DNA from: JBGAPI01 sp044221335
Lineage (GTDB): Bacteria; Pseudomonadota; Gammaproteobacteria; Xanthomonadales; Ahniellaceae
DNA: 64,000 nt
Direction of reading: 5' to 3'
NCBI GenBank assembly: GCA_044221335.1
Contig: JBGAPI010000027.1
Span: 4,568 to 68,567, forward strand
Made by a program: the position numbers and the translations under genes. Under the pieces are notes generated by a model. The model ran no database searches. It worked only from the letters and a program-made list of their open reading frames with translations, and had not been told where the DNA came from. Shown here one piece after another: positions 18,915 to 27,404 of this stretch (positions are counted from its first letter, which is position 1; every line of letters starts with the position of its first letter).

Positions 18915-19466
18915 GTGGCGGAACTCTGCGATGTCCTCGAGCGCATTCGAACCGACCTTCGGGACCGCGGTTCTCTCGAGGCGTCCGACATGTATGACTC
19001 GTTCGGATTCATCCTGGAAGACGCTGTCGGATTCGGCTGCAAGTTGGGCGACTTCGGCCTGCCCGACGCCGAAAGCCTGTCCGCTGAATTGAAGGATTTT
19101 CTTCGAGCACTCGTCTACGCGGAGTCCGTTTGTGACCTGCTTTCCGCGCTGGCCTATGACGGCCTGGCGTCGGTGTTCTACAACTGGACCAGTCCGTCGA
19201 TCGATCGCCTCAGAAATGCGTTGCGAGAGGAACAGGACCCCGCAAGCTCGCTGGTCGATCGCGCGTATCAACTCGCCGCGCCGAAACTGCAGCTCGGCGA
19301 GGAGGGCAACTGGGTCACCCGCAATAGGGACGAGTCACCCTTCGATGCTCTCGGACCGGAGTGCACGGCGGCGATCGAAGAGATTGAAGGCGAGATCGAG
19401 GCGCAGCGACATGCGACGTTCGAACGCGCCGCAGCGGCCATCAACCGCCGAATCGGCAGGGAATGA
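18915..19466 (+). CDS. DUF4375-like orphan protein
   Basis: The 183-residue acidic protein contains FLRALVYAESVCDLLSALAYDGLASVFYNW followed by a helix-rich tail. This resembles DUF4375 (DMP19-like) proteins, whose usual core reads roughly NGGF..YF.N; I am only fairly sure. No catalytic motif or membrane segment is visible. The GTG at 18915 is chosen because GAGG sits just upstream and the frame before it runs into the tRNA. Base composition looks somewhat less GC-rich than its neighbours. The gene begins 27 bases after tRNA-Ser, a common site for acquired DNA. Confidence 0.6.
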   Translation: MAELCDVLERIRTDLRDRGSLEASDMYDSFGFILEDAVGFGCKLGDFGLPDAESLSAELKDFLRALVYAESVCDLLSALAYDGLASVFYNWTSPSIDRLRNALREEQDPASSLVDRAYQLAAPKLQLGEEGNWVTRNRDESPFDALGPECTAAIEEIEGEIEAQRHATFERAAAAINRRIGRE

Positions 19467-19621
19467 CAGGTCCATGCTGCGCAAGGACTGGTCCGGAGCT
19501 CACTTGACGATGGAGTGGCCGCATCGGTGCTAATCACCAGATCCACGGAATCGACCTGTTCGGATGTAGGGCGGAATCGGGCTCCACCCACTCGACCCGT
19601 CGTCGGCTCGAGAGCGTGCCG

Positions 19622-19852
19622 ATGAATCCCCTGCTGACGCCCGCCGGTGCGCTGGCCATCGCCTTCGCGGCGTTCTTCTACGAGGCTGGACGGCGCGAGG
19701 CGGATCAGGGATTCATCTGGGGCGCCGCGTCGCTGACCTGGTCCATCCTTCTGATCGTCGTCTTCCACGCCGGGATCTTGGCGATCCTGATAGCGCAGCT
19801 GTTTGTGTTCGTCGGAATCGCCGTGTTCCGCGTCTGGCGCGAGGACAAGTAG
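19622..19852 (+). CDS. Small two-helix membrane protein
   Basis: The 76-residue protein has two hydrophobic stretches (about 7-19 and 33-68: WSILLIVVFHAGILAILIAQLFVFVGIAVF) and ends in charged residues, so it should sit in the inner membrane. I do not recognise a family. ATG at 19622 is preferred over a GTG six bases earlier. Its TAG stop is the head of a GTAG palindrome. Confidence 0.55.
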   Translation: MNPLLTPAGALAIAFAAFFYEAGRREADQGFIWGAASLTWSILLIVVFHAGILAILIAQLFVFVGIAVFRVWREDK

Positions 19853-19869
19853 GGCGGCGACCGGCCGCC
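19849..19869 (+). repeat. GTAG palindrome supplying the small membrane protein's stop
   Basis: GTAG is followed by GGCGGC, five bases, then GCCGCC. TAG at 19850-19852 is the in-frame stop codon. Confidence 0.8.
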
Positions 19870-19929
19870 GTCGCCTCGACGATGATTCGGGCGTTCGAAC
19901 GACGGCGCGATCGATCGCGGGAGCCCCCC

Positions 19930-20044
19930 TGAAGCGGCCGTGCTGAAGCACGTTGCCGCCCCGCGCCTGCCATGCCGCGATGACCTGCTGGCGTTCCGGA
20001 TCGATCTTCTCCGGGACGATCAGCATCAGGCCAGACACGTCCAT
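19930..20044 (-). pseudogene. Possible gene remnant
   Basis: On the minus strand an ATG at 20044 opens a protein-like stretch of about 37 residues (MDVSGLMLIVPEKIDPERQQ, then VIAAWQARGGNVLQHGRF). It then turns into Arg/Pro/Ala-rich shadow sequence. It looks like the start of a decayed gene. I could not name the family. Confidence 0.3.
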
Positions 20045-20100
20045 TCCGTGTCGAACCGGTGGGCTCGTCGCGAACCTGCCCGAACGGGTTGGATCGCGGT

Positions 20101-20121
20101 GGCGGGCAGTGCCCGCCCTAC
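20101..20121 (-). repeat. GTAG palindrome supplying the serS stop codon
   Basis: On the minus strand GTAG is followed by GGCGGGCACTGCCCGCC, identical to the unit at the end of the ExoD-like gene. TAG (20120-20118) ends serS. Confidence 0.9.
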
Positions 20122-21398
20122 GCGATGCGGTCGATGCCGCCCATGTAGCCGCGCAGCACCTCGGGCACCGTGATCGAGCCGTCGGCGTTCTGGTAGTTGT
20201 CCATCACCGCGATCAGCGCGCGGCCGACCGCGACGCCGGAGCCGTTCAGCGTGTGGACGAGTTCGGGCTTGCCGGTCGCCGGGTTGCGGAAGCGGGCCTG
20301 CATGCGGCGGGACTGGAAGTCGCCGCAGTTGGAGCACGACGAGATCTCGCGATAGGTGTTCTGCGACGGCAGCCAGACCTCGAGGTCGAAGGTCTTCACC
20401 GCCGAGAAGCCCATGTCGCCGTCGCACAGCAGCATCCGGCGGTACGGCAGGCCGAGCTTTTCCAGCACGACCTCGGCCGAGCGGGTCATCCGCTCGTGTT
20501 CGGCCATGCTCTCGGCCGGACGCGCGATGCTGACCAGTTCGACCTTCTCGAACTGGTGCTGGCGGATCATGCCCCTGACGTCCTTGCCGCCGCTGCCGGC
20601 CTCGGCCCGGAAGCACATCGAGTGGGCGGTCATCCGCATCGGCAGCGCCTCGTCGGCGACGATCTCGTCGCGGACGATGTTGGTCAGCGATACCTCGGAG
20701 GTCGGGATCAGATACCGCCTGGTCTCGCCGACGACGGTCGAGAACAGGTCCTCCTCGAACTTCGGCAGCTGTCCGGTGCCGCGCATGCTGTCCGCGTTGA
20801 CCAGCAGCGGCACGTTGACCTCGAGATAGCCGTGCTCGCCGGTGTGCAGGTCCAGCATGAACTGCGCCAGCGCGCGGTGCAGTCGAGCCAGGCCGCCACG
20901 CAGCACGGTGAAGCGCGAACCCGACAGCTTGGCCGCGGTCTCGCCGTCGAGCCAGCCGTTGCGGGCGCCGAGCTCGACGTGGTCCTTGACCGCGAAATCG
21001 AAGGAGCGCGGCGTGCCCCAGCGGTGCTGCTCGACGTTGCCGGTCTCGTCGCCGCCGTGGGGCACCGAGGCGTCGGGGAGGTTCGGGACATGCAGCGCGA
21101 TGGCCTCGAGTTCGGCCTGCAGCGCGACCAGGCGCTCCTCGGAACGCTTCAGCTCGTCGGCGAAACCGGCGACTTCGGCCATCAGTGCGGCGGTGTCCTC
21201 GCCCTTGGCCTTGGCCATGCCGATCGCCTTGGAGCGGGTGTTGCGCAGGTTCTGCAGCTCCTGCGTGCGGGTCTGGATCTGCTTGCGCTCGGCCTCGAGC
21301 GCGGCCAGCGACTCGACCGGCAGCGCATAGCCGCGGGTGGCGGCGAGACGCTCGGCGGTCTCGTGCAATTTCCCGCGCAGCAGGGCGACATCCAGCAT
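20118..21398 (-). CDS. serS: Serine--tRNA ligase
   Basis: SerRS charges tRNA-Ser (and tRNA-Sec) with serine. The 426-residue protein has the long N-terminal coiled-coil arm (about 27-100, rich in Glu/Lys/Gln) that grips the variable arm of the tRNA. Class II motif 2 is CFRAEAGSGGKDVRGMIRQHQF, and motif 3 is NGSGVAVGRALIAVMDNYQ. The ATG at 21398 (MLDVALLRGKL) is the family start. A GATAAT-like -10 lies about 30 bases upstream. It sits 1.2 kb from the tRNA-Ser(UGA) gene, its substrate, on the opposite strand. Confidence 0.96.
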   Translation of the reverse strand: MLDVALLRGKLHETAERLAATRGYALPVESLAALEAERKQIQTRTQELQNLRNTRSKAIGMAKAKGEDTAALMAEVAGFADELKRSEERLVALQAELEAIALHVPNLPDASVPHGGDETGNVEQHRWGTPRSFDFAVKDHVELGARNGWLDGETAAKLSGSRFTVLRGGLARLHRALAQFMLDLHTGEHGYLEVNVPLLVNADSMRGTGQLPKFEEDLFSTVVGETRRYLIPTSEVSLTNIVRDEIVADEALPMRMTAHSMCFRAEAGSGGKDVRGMIRQHQFEKVELVSIARPAESMAEHERMTRSAEVVLEKLGLPYRRMLLCDGDMGFSAVKTFDLEVWLPSQNTYREISSCSNCGDFQSRRMQARFRNPATGKPELVHTLNGSGVAVGRALIAVMDNYQNADGSITVPEVLRGYMGGIDRIA

Positions 21399-21475
21399 GA
21401 CGGCGAATCCGATGGGCAAAAAGGGCGCGGATTATCGCCGTGGCGGAGTCGAGCGATCAACCTCGCGCGGGCCTG

Positions 21476-21493
21476 GGCGGACCCCGGTCCGCC
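21476..21493. repeat. Perfect 18-bp palindrome upstream of serS
   Basis: GGCGGACCCCGGTCCGCC is a palindrome of the same GCGGACC-NN-GGTCCGC class seen at 43503-43516, 46931-46946 and 46981-46996. Confidence 0.75.
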
Positions 21494-21603
21494 CGCCTCT
21501 GCGCTTCGTTGAGGCACGTCGACGGCGGCGCGAACGCCGCCCCACGTGCTCGTCGAGCGAACCTCGGTCCGCCGGCCTCAACGCTTTGTCGAGGCGCGCC
21601 GGA

Positions 21604-21625
21604 GGCGGAGCCGGAGCCGCTCTAC
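21604..21625 (-). repeat. GTAG repeat supplying the stop of the 189-residue membrane protein
   Basis: On the minus strand GTAG, A, then GCGGCTCCGGCTCCGCC. The arms pair only partly (GCGG...CCGC around CCGG), so this is a diverged copy. TAG (21624-21622) is the stop codon. Confidence 0.6.
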
Positions 21626-22191
21626 CGCTCGCCGCGTCCCAACCACCACGCCGCGACGATGCCACCCAGCAGAGCCGCAACCATCACCTCGATCAAGGCT
21701 CCGACGGTGAAGTCGGCTGGGAATCGGTACCAGTTCCAGTAGGGCACGTTGGTCGACAGGAACGAGAAAGCTCCCATGCCGAGTGCCGCGCCGACGCGGC
21801 GGCCGAAGCCGGTGACCAGGCCAAGCACGAACGCGATCGCGAGCCCGCAGGCGATGTCGCTGGCGAACTGGCGGCCGAGGTAGGGACCCATCGCGTTGAC
21901 GCTGTCGTCCGCCTGCGCATGGAATACCACGAGGGCGTAGGGCGACTTCGCCGCTCGCTCGCCGAACTCCTTTTTCGCGGCCTCGTCGTTCATCTTCGCC
22001 GGGTCCATGCCCGGGATGGGGTAGATGCCGTCCTCGGTGAGACCCGGCCGCACCGCGGCAACGATCGCCGCCTCCTGCGCCGGGGTCGCCACCTTGAATC
22101 CCATCTCTCCGATCGGCAGCAGCACATGAGCCACGAAGCCCCAGAAGAAGATCACCACGCCGCACAGCACGCCCGCAATCACGGTCTTCAT
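21622..22191 (-). CDS. Predicted inner-membrane protein of unknown function
   Basis: The 189-residue protein has an N-terminal helix (TVIAGVLCGVVIFFWGFVAHVLLP), a polar periplasmic-type loop of about 75 residues, and three further helices near the C-terminus (ACGLAIAFVLGLVTGFG, ALGMGAFSFLSTNVPYW, ALIEVMVAALLGGIVAAWWLG). Two in-frame ATGs lie six bases apart. The inner one at 22191 is chosen because GGGGAGG is seven bases upstream of it but abuts the outer one. I recall similar proteins annotated only as hypothetical. Confidence 0.75.
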   Translation of the reverse strand: MKTVIAGVLCGVVIFFWGFVAHVLLPIGEMGFKVATPAQEAAIVAAVRPGLTEDGIYPIPGMDPAKMNDEAAKKEFGERAAKSPYALVVFHAQADDSVNAMGPYLGRQFASDIACGLAIAFVLGLVTGFGRRVGAALGMGAFSFLSTNVPYWNWYRFPADFTVGALIEVMVAALLGGIVAAWWLGRGER

Positions 22192-22247
22192 CGTCATCCC
22201 TCCCCGGATGGTTGGAGCGTCGATCGTACGCCAGGGATCGTCTCCGG

Positions 22248-22277
22248 AAACGACAAGGGCGGCCGAAGCCGCCCTTG
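22248..22277 (-). terminator. Hairpin terminator after mdh
   Basis: On the minus strand CAAGGGCGGC, a short loop, and GCCGCCCTTG form a strong stem followed by TCGTTTCC, 28 bases past the mdh stop. The T-run is interrupted. Confidence 0.65.
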
Positions 22278-22304
22278 CCTTTCACCCACCGAAGCGATGG
22301 ACGA

Positions 22305-23291
22305 TCAGGCCAGCATCGACGACACGCCGGCGCGCTCTTCCTCGAGCTCCTTCAGCGTGAAGTTCATCCGCTCGCGGGAGAACTCGTCGATCTCCAGGCC
22401 CTGGACGATCTGGTAGTCGCCGTTGGCGCAGGTCACCGGATAGCCGTAGAGCACGTCGTTCGGGATGCCGTAGCTGCCGTCCGACGGGATGCCCATCGTC
22501 GTCCATTCGCCATTCGTGCCGAGCGCCCAGTCACGCATGTGATCGATCGCCGCGTTGGCTGCCGAGGCCGCCGACGACAGGCCGCGCGCCTCGATGATCG
22601 CCGCGCCACGCTTGCCGACCTTCGGGATGAAGGTGTCACGGTTCCAGGCGTCGTCGTTGACCAGCGCCTTCACCGACTGGCCGTCGACGGTCGCGAAGCG
22701 GTAGTCCGGATACATCGTCGGCGAGTGGTTGCCCCACACGATCAGCTTGCGGAAATCCTTCACGGCCTTGCCGGTCTTGGCGGCGAGCTGCGACAGCGCG
22801 CGGTTGTGGTCGAGGCGCAGCATCGCAGTGAAGTTGCGCTTGTTCAGCGACGGCGCCGACTTCATCGCGATGTACGCATTGGTGTTGGCCGGGTTGCCGA
22901 CCACCAGGACCTTGACGTGGCGCGCGGCGGCAGCGTCGAGGGCCTTGCCCTGCTCGATGAAGATCTTGGCGTTCTCCATCAGCAGGTCCTTGCGCTCCAT
23001 GCCCGGACCGCGCGGGCGGGCGCCGACCAGCAGCGCGTAGTCGATGTCCTTGAACGCTTCCTTCGGATCGGCCGTGCCGACCATGCCGGCGAGCAGCGGG
23101 AACGCGCAGTCCTCGAGCTCCATCATGCAGCCCTTCAGAGCGGCCTGCGCCTTCTCCATCGGCAGCTCCAGCATCTGCAGGATCACCGGCTGATCCTTGC
23201 CCAGCATCTCGCCGGAGGCGATGCGATAGATCAGGCTGTAACCGATCTGGCCGGCGGCGCCGGTCACTGCGACTCGAACGGGGGCTTTCAT
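22305..23291 (-). CDS. mdh: Malate dehydrogenase
   Basis: Mdh interconverts malate and oxaloacetate with NAD in the TCA cycle. The 328-residue protein has the NAD-binding motif TGAAGQIG at about 10-17, the substrate-binding ARPRGPGMER loop, GNPANTNA, LDHNRA with the catalytic Asp region, and the catalytic His in WGNHSPTMYPD. It belongs to the lactate/malate dehydrogenase type found in Xanthomonas and many beta-proteobacteria. The start ATG has GGAG upstream. Its neighbour aminotransferase, on the same strand, uses oxaloacetate. Confidence 0.96.
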   Translation of the reverse strand: MKAPVRVAVTGAAGQIGYSLIYRIASGEMLGKDQPVILQMLELPMEKAQAALKGCMMELEDCAFPLLAGMVGTADPKEAFKDIDYALLVGARPRGPGMERKDLLMENAKIFIEQGKALDAAAARHVKVLVVGNPANTNAYIAMKSAPSLNKRNFTAMLRLDHNRALSQLAAKTGKAVKDFRKLIVWGNHSPTMYPDYRFATVDGQSVKALVNDDAWNRDTFIPKVGKRGAAIIEARGLSSAASAANAAIDHMRDWALGTNGEWTTMGIPSDGSYGIPNDVLYGYPVTCANGDYQIVQGLEIDEFSRERMNFTLKELEEERAGVSSMLA

Positions 23292-23327
23292 CTTGTGCTC
23301 CGAGTAGGTTGAGGAGTTCGATGGCGA

Positions 23328-23355
23328 GGGCCCAGGGCCCAGGGCACAGGGCCCA
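23328..23355. repeat. GGGCCCA word repeats between mdh and the aminotransferase
   Basis: Three to four copies of the heptamer GGGCCCA occur in a row, one altered to GGGCACA. Related words occur at 7242-7261 and 29730-29752. Confidence 0.7.
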
Positions 23356-23428
23356 GTGCGCGGCATGTGTCGTTCGGAGATCCGAATGACGCCGTTGACT
23401 GAGCCCTATCCCCTGCCCCGAACCCGGC

Positions 23429-24625
23429 TTACGTGAGCTCGCCGAAAAACTCGGCGAACCGCGCCAGCCCGGTCGGCAACTGCGCGGTCGGGCAAGTGTA
23501 GGAGATGCGCAGCGCCTTGGGTTCGCCGAAGGCGGAGCCGGGAACGCAGGCGACGCCCTTGGCTTCCAGCAGCGCGCTGCAGAAGTCGACGTCGTTGTTG
23601 ATCTTCGTGCCCTTGTGCGACTTGCCGAAGGCCACGGAGATGTCCGGGAACACGTAGAACGCGCCCTGCGGCCGCGGGCACTTGACGCCCGGGATCGCGT
23701 TCATCGTCGCCAGCACCTGGTCGCGCTTGGCCTGGAACTCCTGGTTCTTCGTCGTCGGTACGTCCTGCGGACCGGTCAGCGCGGCGACCGCGGCGGCGGT
23801 GACCATCTCCGGGATGTTGGTGATGTGGTTCGAATTCATCGTCGCCATCGCCTGCGCGACCGCCTCCGGACCGGCGACGAAGCCGACGCGCCAGCCCGGC
23901 ATGCCGTAGGTCTTCGAGATCGAATCGACGTGGATCACCCGGTCGCGCAACTCCGGCCGCGCGTTGATGAAATTGTGGTAGCCGACGCCGTCGAACACCA
24001 TCCGGTTGTAGATGTCGTCGCAGATGATCCAGCAGTCCGGATGGCGCACCAGCACGTCGGCCAGCGCGGCGATCTCGTCCCTGGTGTAGACCATGCCGGT
24101 CGGGTTCGACGGGTTGTTGAACAGGAACACCTTGACGCCCGGCAGCGCGGCGTCGAGCTGCGCCGGGGTCATCTTGTAGTTCTGCTCGGCCGGGCACGGC
24201 AGCAGGCGAGTCTTGGCATCGACGATGTCGGCGATGTCGACGTAGGTCGTCCAGTACGGCACCGCGAAGGCGATGGTGTCGCCCGGATCGAGCAGCGCCT
24301 CGGCCAGGTTGTACAGCACGTGCTTGGCGCCGATTCCGGTGGCGACGTTCTTCCGGGTGTAGCCGGTGAGACCCGCCGCTTCCATGTGCTTGAGGTAGGC
24401 GTCGAGCAGCGCATCGGCGCCGCGGTTGGAGCCGTACTGTCCGGAGTCTTTCGCCAGCGCCTCGCGCACTGCGGCGTAGACGTGCTCGCCGGGCAGGAAG
24501 TTCGGCACGCCGATCGAGAAGCTCACGATGTCGCGACCTTCGGCCTTCAGCTTCTTGGCCTTCTCGGCGACCATCATGATCGCGGAGGGCTTGGCACGAC
24601 TCATCCTTTGGGCAAGCGCGGGCAT
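23429..24625 (-). CDS. Class I pyridoxal-phosphate aminotransferase (aspartate type)
   Basis: The 398-residue enzyme should transfer the amino group of aspartate to 2-oxoglutarate. It has the family landmarks: PNFLPGEHV near the N-terminus, YTRKNVATGIGAKH, NNPSNPTG, CDDIYNRM with the Asp that holds the pyridine nitrogen, the PLP lysine in DSISKTYGMPGWRVG, and a C-terminal RISYTCP arginine for the carboxylate. The ATG at 24625 has AGGA upstream. Exact substrate (aspartate versus prephenate or other acids) cannot be settled by eye. Confidence 0.88.
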   Translation of the reverse strand: MPALAQRMSRAKPSAIMMVAEKAKKLKAEGRDIVSFSIGVPNFLPGEHVYAAVREALAKDSGQYGSNRGADALLDAYLKHMEAAGLTGYTRKNVATGIGAKHVLYNLAEALLDPGDTIAFAVPYWTTYVDIADIVDAKTRLLPCPAEQNYKMTPAQLDAALPGVKVFLFNNPSNPTGMVYTRDEIAALADVLVRHPDCWIICDDIYNRMVFDGVGYHNFINARPELRDRVIHVDSISKTYGMPGWRVGFVAGPEAVAQAMATMNSNHITNIPEMVTAAAVAALTGPQDVPTTKNQEFQAKRDQVLATMNAIPGVKCPRPQGAFYVFPDISVAFGKSHKGTKINNDVDFCSALLEAKGVACVPGSAFGEPKALRISYTCPTAQLPTGLARFAEFFGELT

Positions 24626-24837
24626 GGCGATTCCTGGGCTCAATTGCGGGGTCGGGAAAGCCCCGCATGGTAGCACAGGCCGTCTCCCGGACCGGGCTGG
24701 AATCGGGGCGGCGATATGCCGTTTTCGCCAGCATTTCGGCCGCTCCCGGCACAGTTGCAGATGAAACCGTGCGGCGCCGAGCTTTACCCGCGGCCGGCTT
24801 GTTCGTATGGTTCGGCGAGGCCCGGATCGGAGTCGCG

Positions 24838-25548
24838 ATGAAGCCCTGGATGCCGCTGATGACGATGCTGCTCGCGCTCGCCGCGAGTGATGCCGCCGTG
24901 GCGGGTGCCCGCACGCTGCACGCCGACTGGGCCAAGGTGGCCAAGCCTGCGGCCGGCGCGCGGATCGTTCTGATCGAGCCCGACATGGAACTGTCCGAGG
25001 TCACCGCCGGCGGCCGCAACGAGCCGCGCGCCGACTGGAGCCTGACGGCGAAGCGGCTCTATCCGGCGGAAGTGCGGCGCGTGCTCGTCGAACGCGGCTA
25101 CGCGATCGCCGACGACTACCAGGTGCCGACGGAGCTGCCGCCCGACGCCCGCGTCCGCCAGCTGGTCGAGCTGCACCAGGCGGTCGGGATCAGCATCTGG
25201 CAGCACCACTTCACCGCGATGAAGCTCGCGACCAAAGGCAAGGATCTCGACTTCACGCTGGGTGACGGCGTGCGCGAGCTGCGCGACGCCACCGGGGCCG
25301 ACTACGCCCTGTTCACCTACGTCCGCGACAGCTACACCAGCGGCGGACGCGCGGCGATGATGGTGTTCGGCGCGCTGCTCGGCGTCGCGATGAACGGCGG
25401 CGTGCAGGTCGGCTTCACCTCGCTCGTCGACCTCAACAGCGGCCAGGTGCTGTGGTTCGACTTCCTGGTCGACCAGACCGGCGACCTGCGCGATGCCAAG
25501 GGCGTGCGCGACACCGTCGCCGACCTGACCCGGGACTTCCCGAAGTGA
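24838..25548 (+). CDS. Secreted/periplasmic protein of unknown function
   Basis: The 236-residue protein starts with a signal peptide (MKPWMPLMTMLLALAASDAAVAGA). It continues as a mixed alpha/beta domain (RIVLIEPDMELSEVTAGG..., ADYALFTYVRDSYTSGGRAAMMVFGALLGVAM..., LVDLNSGQVLWFD). The style resembles small envelope proteins that accompany lipoproteins, but I do not recognise a named family. GGAG precedes the ATG by five bases. The stop overlaps the GTG of the M48 gene (GTGA), making it the first gene of a three-gene coupled operon. Confidence 0.75.
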   Translation: MKPWMPLMTMLLALAASDAAVAGARTLHADWAKVAKPAAGARIVLIEPDMELSEVTAGGRNEPRADWSLTAKRLYPAEVRRVLVERGYAIADDYQVPTELPPDARVRQLVELHQAVGISIWQHHFTAMKLATKGKDLDFTLGDGVRELRDATGADYALFTYVRDSYTSGGRAAMMVFGALLGVAMNGGVQVGFTSLVDLNSGQVLWFDFLVDQTGDLRDAKGVRDTVADLTRDFPK

Positions 25549-26747
25549 ATCGCCGGCGTCGCTTCGCTCCCGCGCTGGCGACGGCGCTGCTGGTCGCCTG
25601 CGCCGCCACGCCGCCACGCGCTCCCACCGCCGCGGGAACCGCCGCCGAGGCACCCGCGCCCCGCCCGGCCGCCGACAGCGACGAGGGCGGGCTGTGGTAC
25701 GCGATGGACCAGATCGAGCGGCAGGTGCAGTCCTCGCCGCGGCGGATCACCGATCCGGCGCTGAACGCCTACCTGCGCGAACTCGTCTGCCGCCTCGCGG
25801 CCGAGGACTGCCGGCAGGTGCGGGTCTATCCGCTTGACGTCCCCGCGTTCAACGCCAGCATGGCGCCGAACGGCATGACCCAGGTCTGGTCGGGGCTGCT
25901 GTTGCGCTGCGAGGACGAGGCGCAGCTGGCCTTCGTGCTCGGCCACGAGATCGGACACTTCCGCAATCGCGACACGCTGGCGCAGTGGCGCCGGCTGAAG
26001 GCGACCGACGGCTGGGCCAGCGTCGTCGGCATGCTCTCGCTCGGCCTCGGCGCCGGTCTCGTCGGCGAACTGGCGGCGCTCGCCGGCTACGCCAACGTGA
26101 TGGCGTTCTCGCGCGACCAGGAACGCGCCGCCGATCGCTCCGGCTACGACACGGCCGTCGCCGGAGGCTACGACCCGAGTGCCGGTGCCGAGCTGTTCGA
26201 GGCGCTGCTGGCCGAGGAGCAGGCGCGCGAGAAGAACAAGCCTTCGTCGGTCTTCGCTTCGCACCCGGCCACGAAGGAGCGCGTCGCCCGCCTGCGCGAG
26301 TTCGCTTCGAAGGCCGGCGAACACGGCAGCGAGCGCGGTCGCGCGCACTTTCTCGCAGCCACCCGCGGACTCCGGATGACCTGGCTGCGCAGCGAACTCG
26401 CCCGCCGCCACGATGCGCAGACGCTGGTGCTGCTCGACCGCCTCGCCGCCCGCAGCGACGAAACCGCGCCGGGCGAGCTCACCTACGCCCGCGCCGAGGT
26501 GCTGCGCCGGCGCAACCGCGACGGCGACCGCGCCTCGGCGATCGCGTTGTATCGCCGTGCGGAGTCCGAACCCGGCGCACCGCCGGAAGCCGCACGCGAT
26601 CTCGGTCTGGCGCTGCGCGCAGCGGGTGAACCGCGGGAGGCGTCTGCCGCCTTCGGCCGCTATCTCGAGCGCGCGCCGGATGCCGGCGATCGCGCAATGA
26701 TCGAGCACTACCAGAATGAACTCGCGACGCCGCCGACCCCACGATGA
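25545..26747 (+). CDS. M48-family zinc metallopeptidase, lipoprotein
   Basis: M48 peptidases include periplasmic quality-control proteases such as BepA and LoiP. The 400-residue protein begins with a lipoprotein signal (ALATALLVAC), then a polar linker. The zinc site GHEIGHFRNRD has His at about 134 and 138 and Glu at 135; the downstream ERAADRSGYD supplies the third ligand. A membrane-like Gly-rich stretch lies between. The C-terminal 130 residues are helical and TPR-like. The GTG start overlaps the upstream stop and its own stop overlaps the next ATG, so all three genes are coupled. A role in outer-membrane or lipoprotein turnover is inferred. Confidence 0.88.
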   Translation: MNRRRRFAPALATALLVACAATPPRAPTAAGTAAEAPAPRPAADSDEGGLWYAMDQIERQVQSSPRRITDPALNAYLRELVCRLAAEDCRQVRVYPLDVPAFNASMAPNGMTQVWSGLLLRCEDEAQLAFVLGHEIGHFRNRDTLAQWRRLKATDGWASVVGMLSLGLGAGLVGELAALAGYANVMAFSRDQERAADRSGYDTAVAGGYDPSAGAELFEALLAEEQAREKNKPSSVFASHPATKERVARLREFASKAGEHGSERGRAHFLAATRGLRMTWLRSELARRHDAQTLVLLDRLAARSDETAPGELTYARAEVLRRRNRDGDRASAIALYRRAESEPGAPPEAARDLGLALRAAGEPREASAAFGRYLERAPDAGDRAMIEHYQNELATPPTPR

Positions 26748-27343
26748 GACTCGACACTCTTCCATTGAGGAAATCGGCAGTGCGACATGTCGCACTCGCC
26801 CTGCCCCTCCTGCTGGTTTCCTGCGGGAGCCCGCTGGTGAAGCCCGGCCCCGCCGTCGCCGCCGGTCGGATCGCGCTCGACACGCCGATCGCCTGGACCC
26901 GGGTCGAGGGCCTGCACGGCGAGATGTGGACGGTCGACGGCGCGCTGCTCGACCGCATCGAGTTCTACTCCGGCGTGCGCGACGGCGAGCACGTGTTCAA
27001 GTCCCGCCGCGCGACCCAGGCCAGACCCGACGGGCCGTTCTTCCATCCCGGCATGGATGGCCCGGCACTGGCACAGCTGGTCGCCGATGCGCTCGCCGGC
27101 CTCGGCGCCGTGAAGCCGGAGCTCTCGGGCCTGCGGCCCGCGAAGTTCGGCCGCCATGACGCGGTGCGCTTCGAGCTGCGGCTGTCCAACGACTTCGGCC
27201 TCAACTACCAGGGCAGCGCGCTGCTCGCCGAGGTCGACGGCAAGCTCGACGTGATCCTGTTCCTGGCGCCGACGGAGCACTACTACGACGCCTACTTCCC
27301 GACCGTCGACGCGATGCTGAACTCCGCGCACCCGAAGAACTGA
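26744..27343 (+). CDS. Lipoprotein of unknown function
   Basis: The 199-residue protein has a lipobox-type signal (HVALALPLLLVSC, Cys at about 27). A single beta-rich domain follows with little hydrophobicity (TPIAWTRVEGLHGEMWTVDG...; YQGSALLAEVDGKLDVILFLAPTEHYY). It is coupled to the M48 gene by an ATGA overlap and ends the operon before a hairpin. I do not recognise the family. It could be a substrate adaptor or partner of the protease, which is inference from position only. Confidence 0.75.
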   Translation: MRLDTLPLRKSAVRHVALALPLLLVSCGSPLVKPGPAVAAGRIALDTPIAWTRVEGLHGEMWTVDGALLDRIEFYSGVRDGEHVFKSRRATQARPDGPFFHPGMDGPALAQLVADALAGLGAVKPELSGLRPAKFGRHDAVRFELRLSNDFGLNYQGSALLAEVDGKLDVILFLAPTEHYYDAYFPTVDAMLNSAHPKN

Positions 27344-27348
27344 CGATT

Positions 27349-27374
27349 CCCTCTCCCCGCGAGCGGGGAGAGGG
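27349..27374. repeat. Perfect hairpin after the M48 operon
   Basis: CCCTCTCCCCGC, two bases, then GCGGGGAGAGGG. There is no T-run on either side, so it is either a weak terminator or an RNA-stabilising hairpin. A related word (CCCTCCCCGA...CGGGGAGGG) occurs upstream of tRNA-Ser. Confidence 0.6.
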
Positions 27375-27404
27375 AGGCCAGCCTTCCAACCATCGACATC
27401 GACC

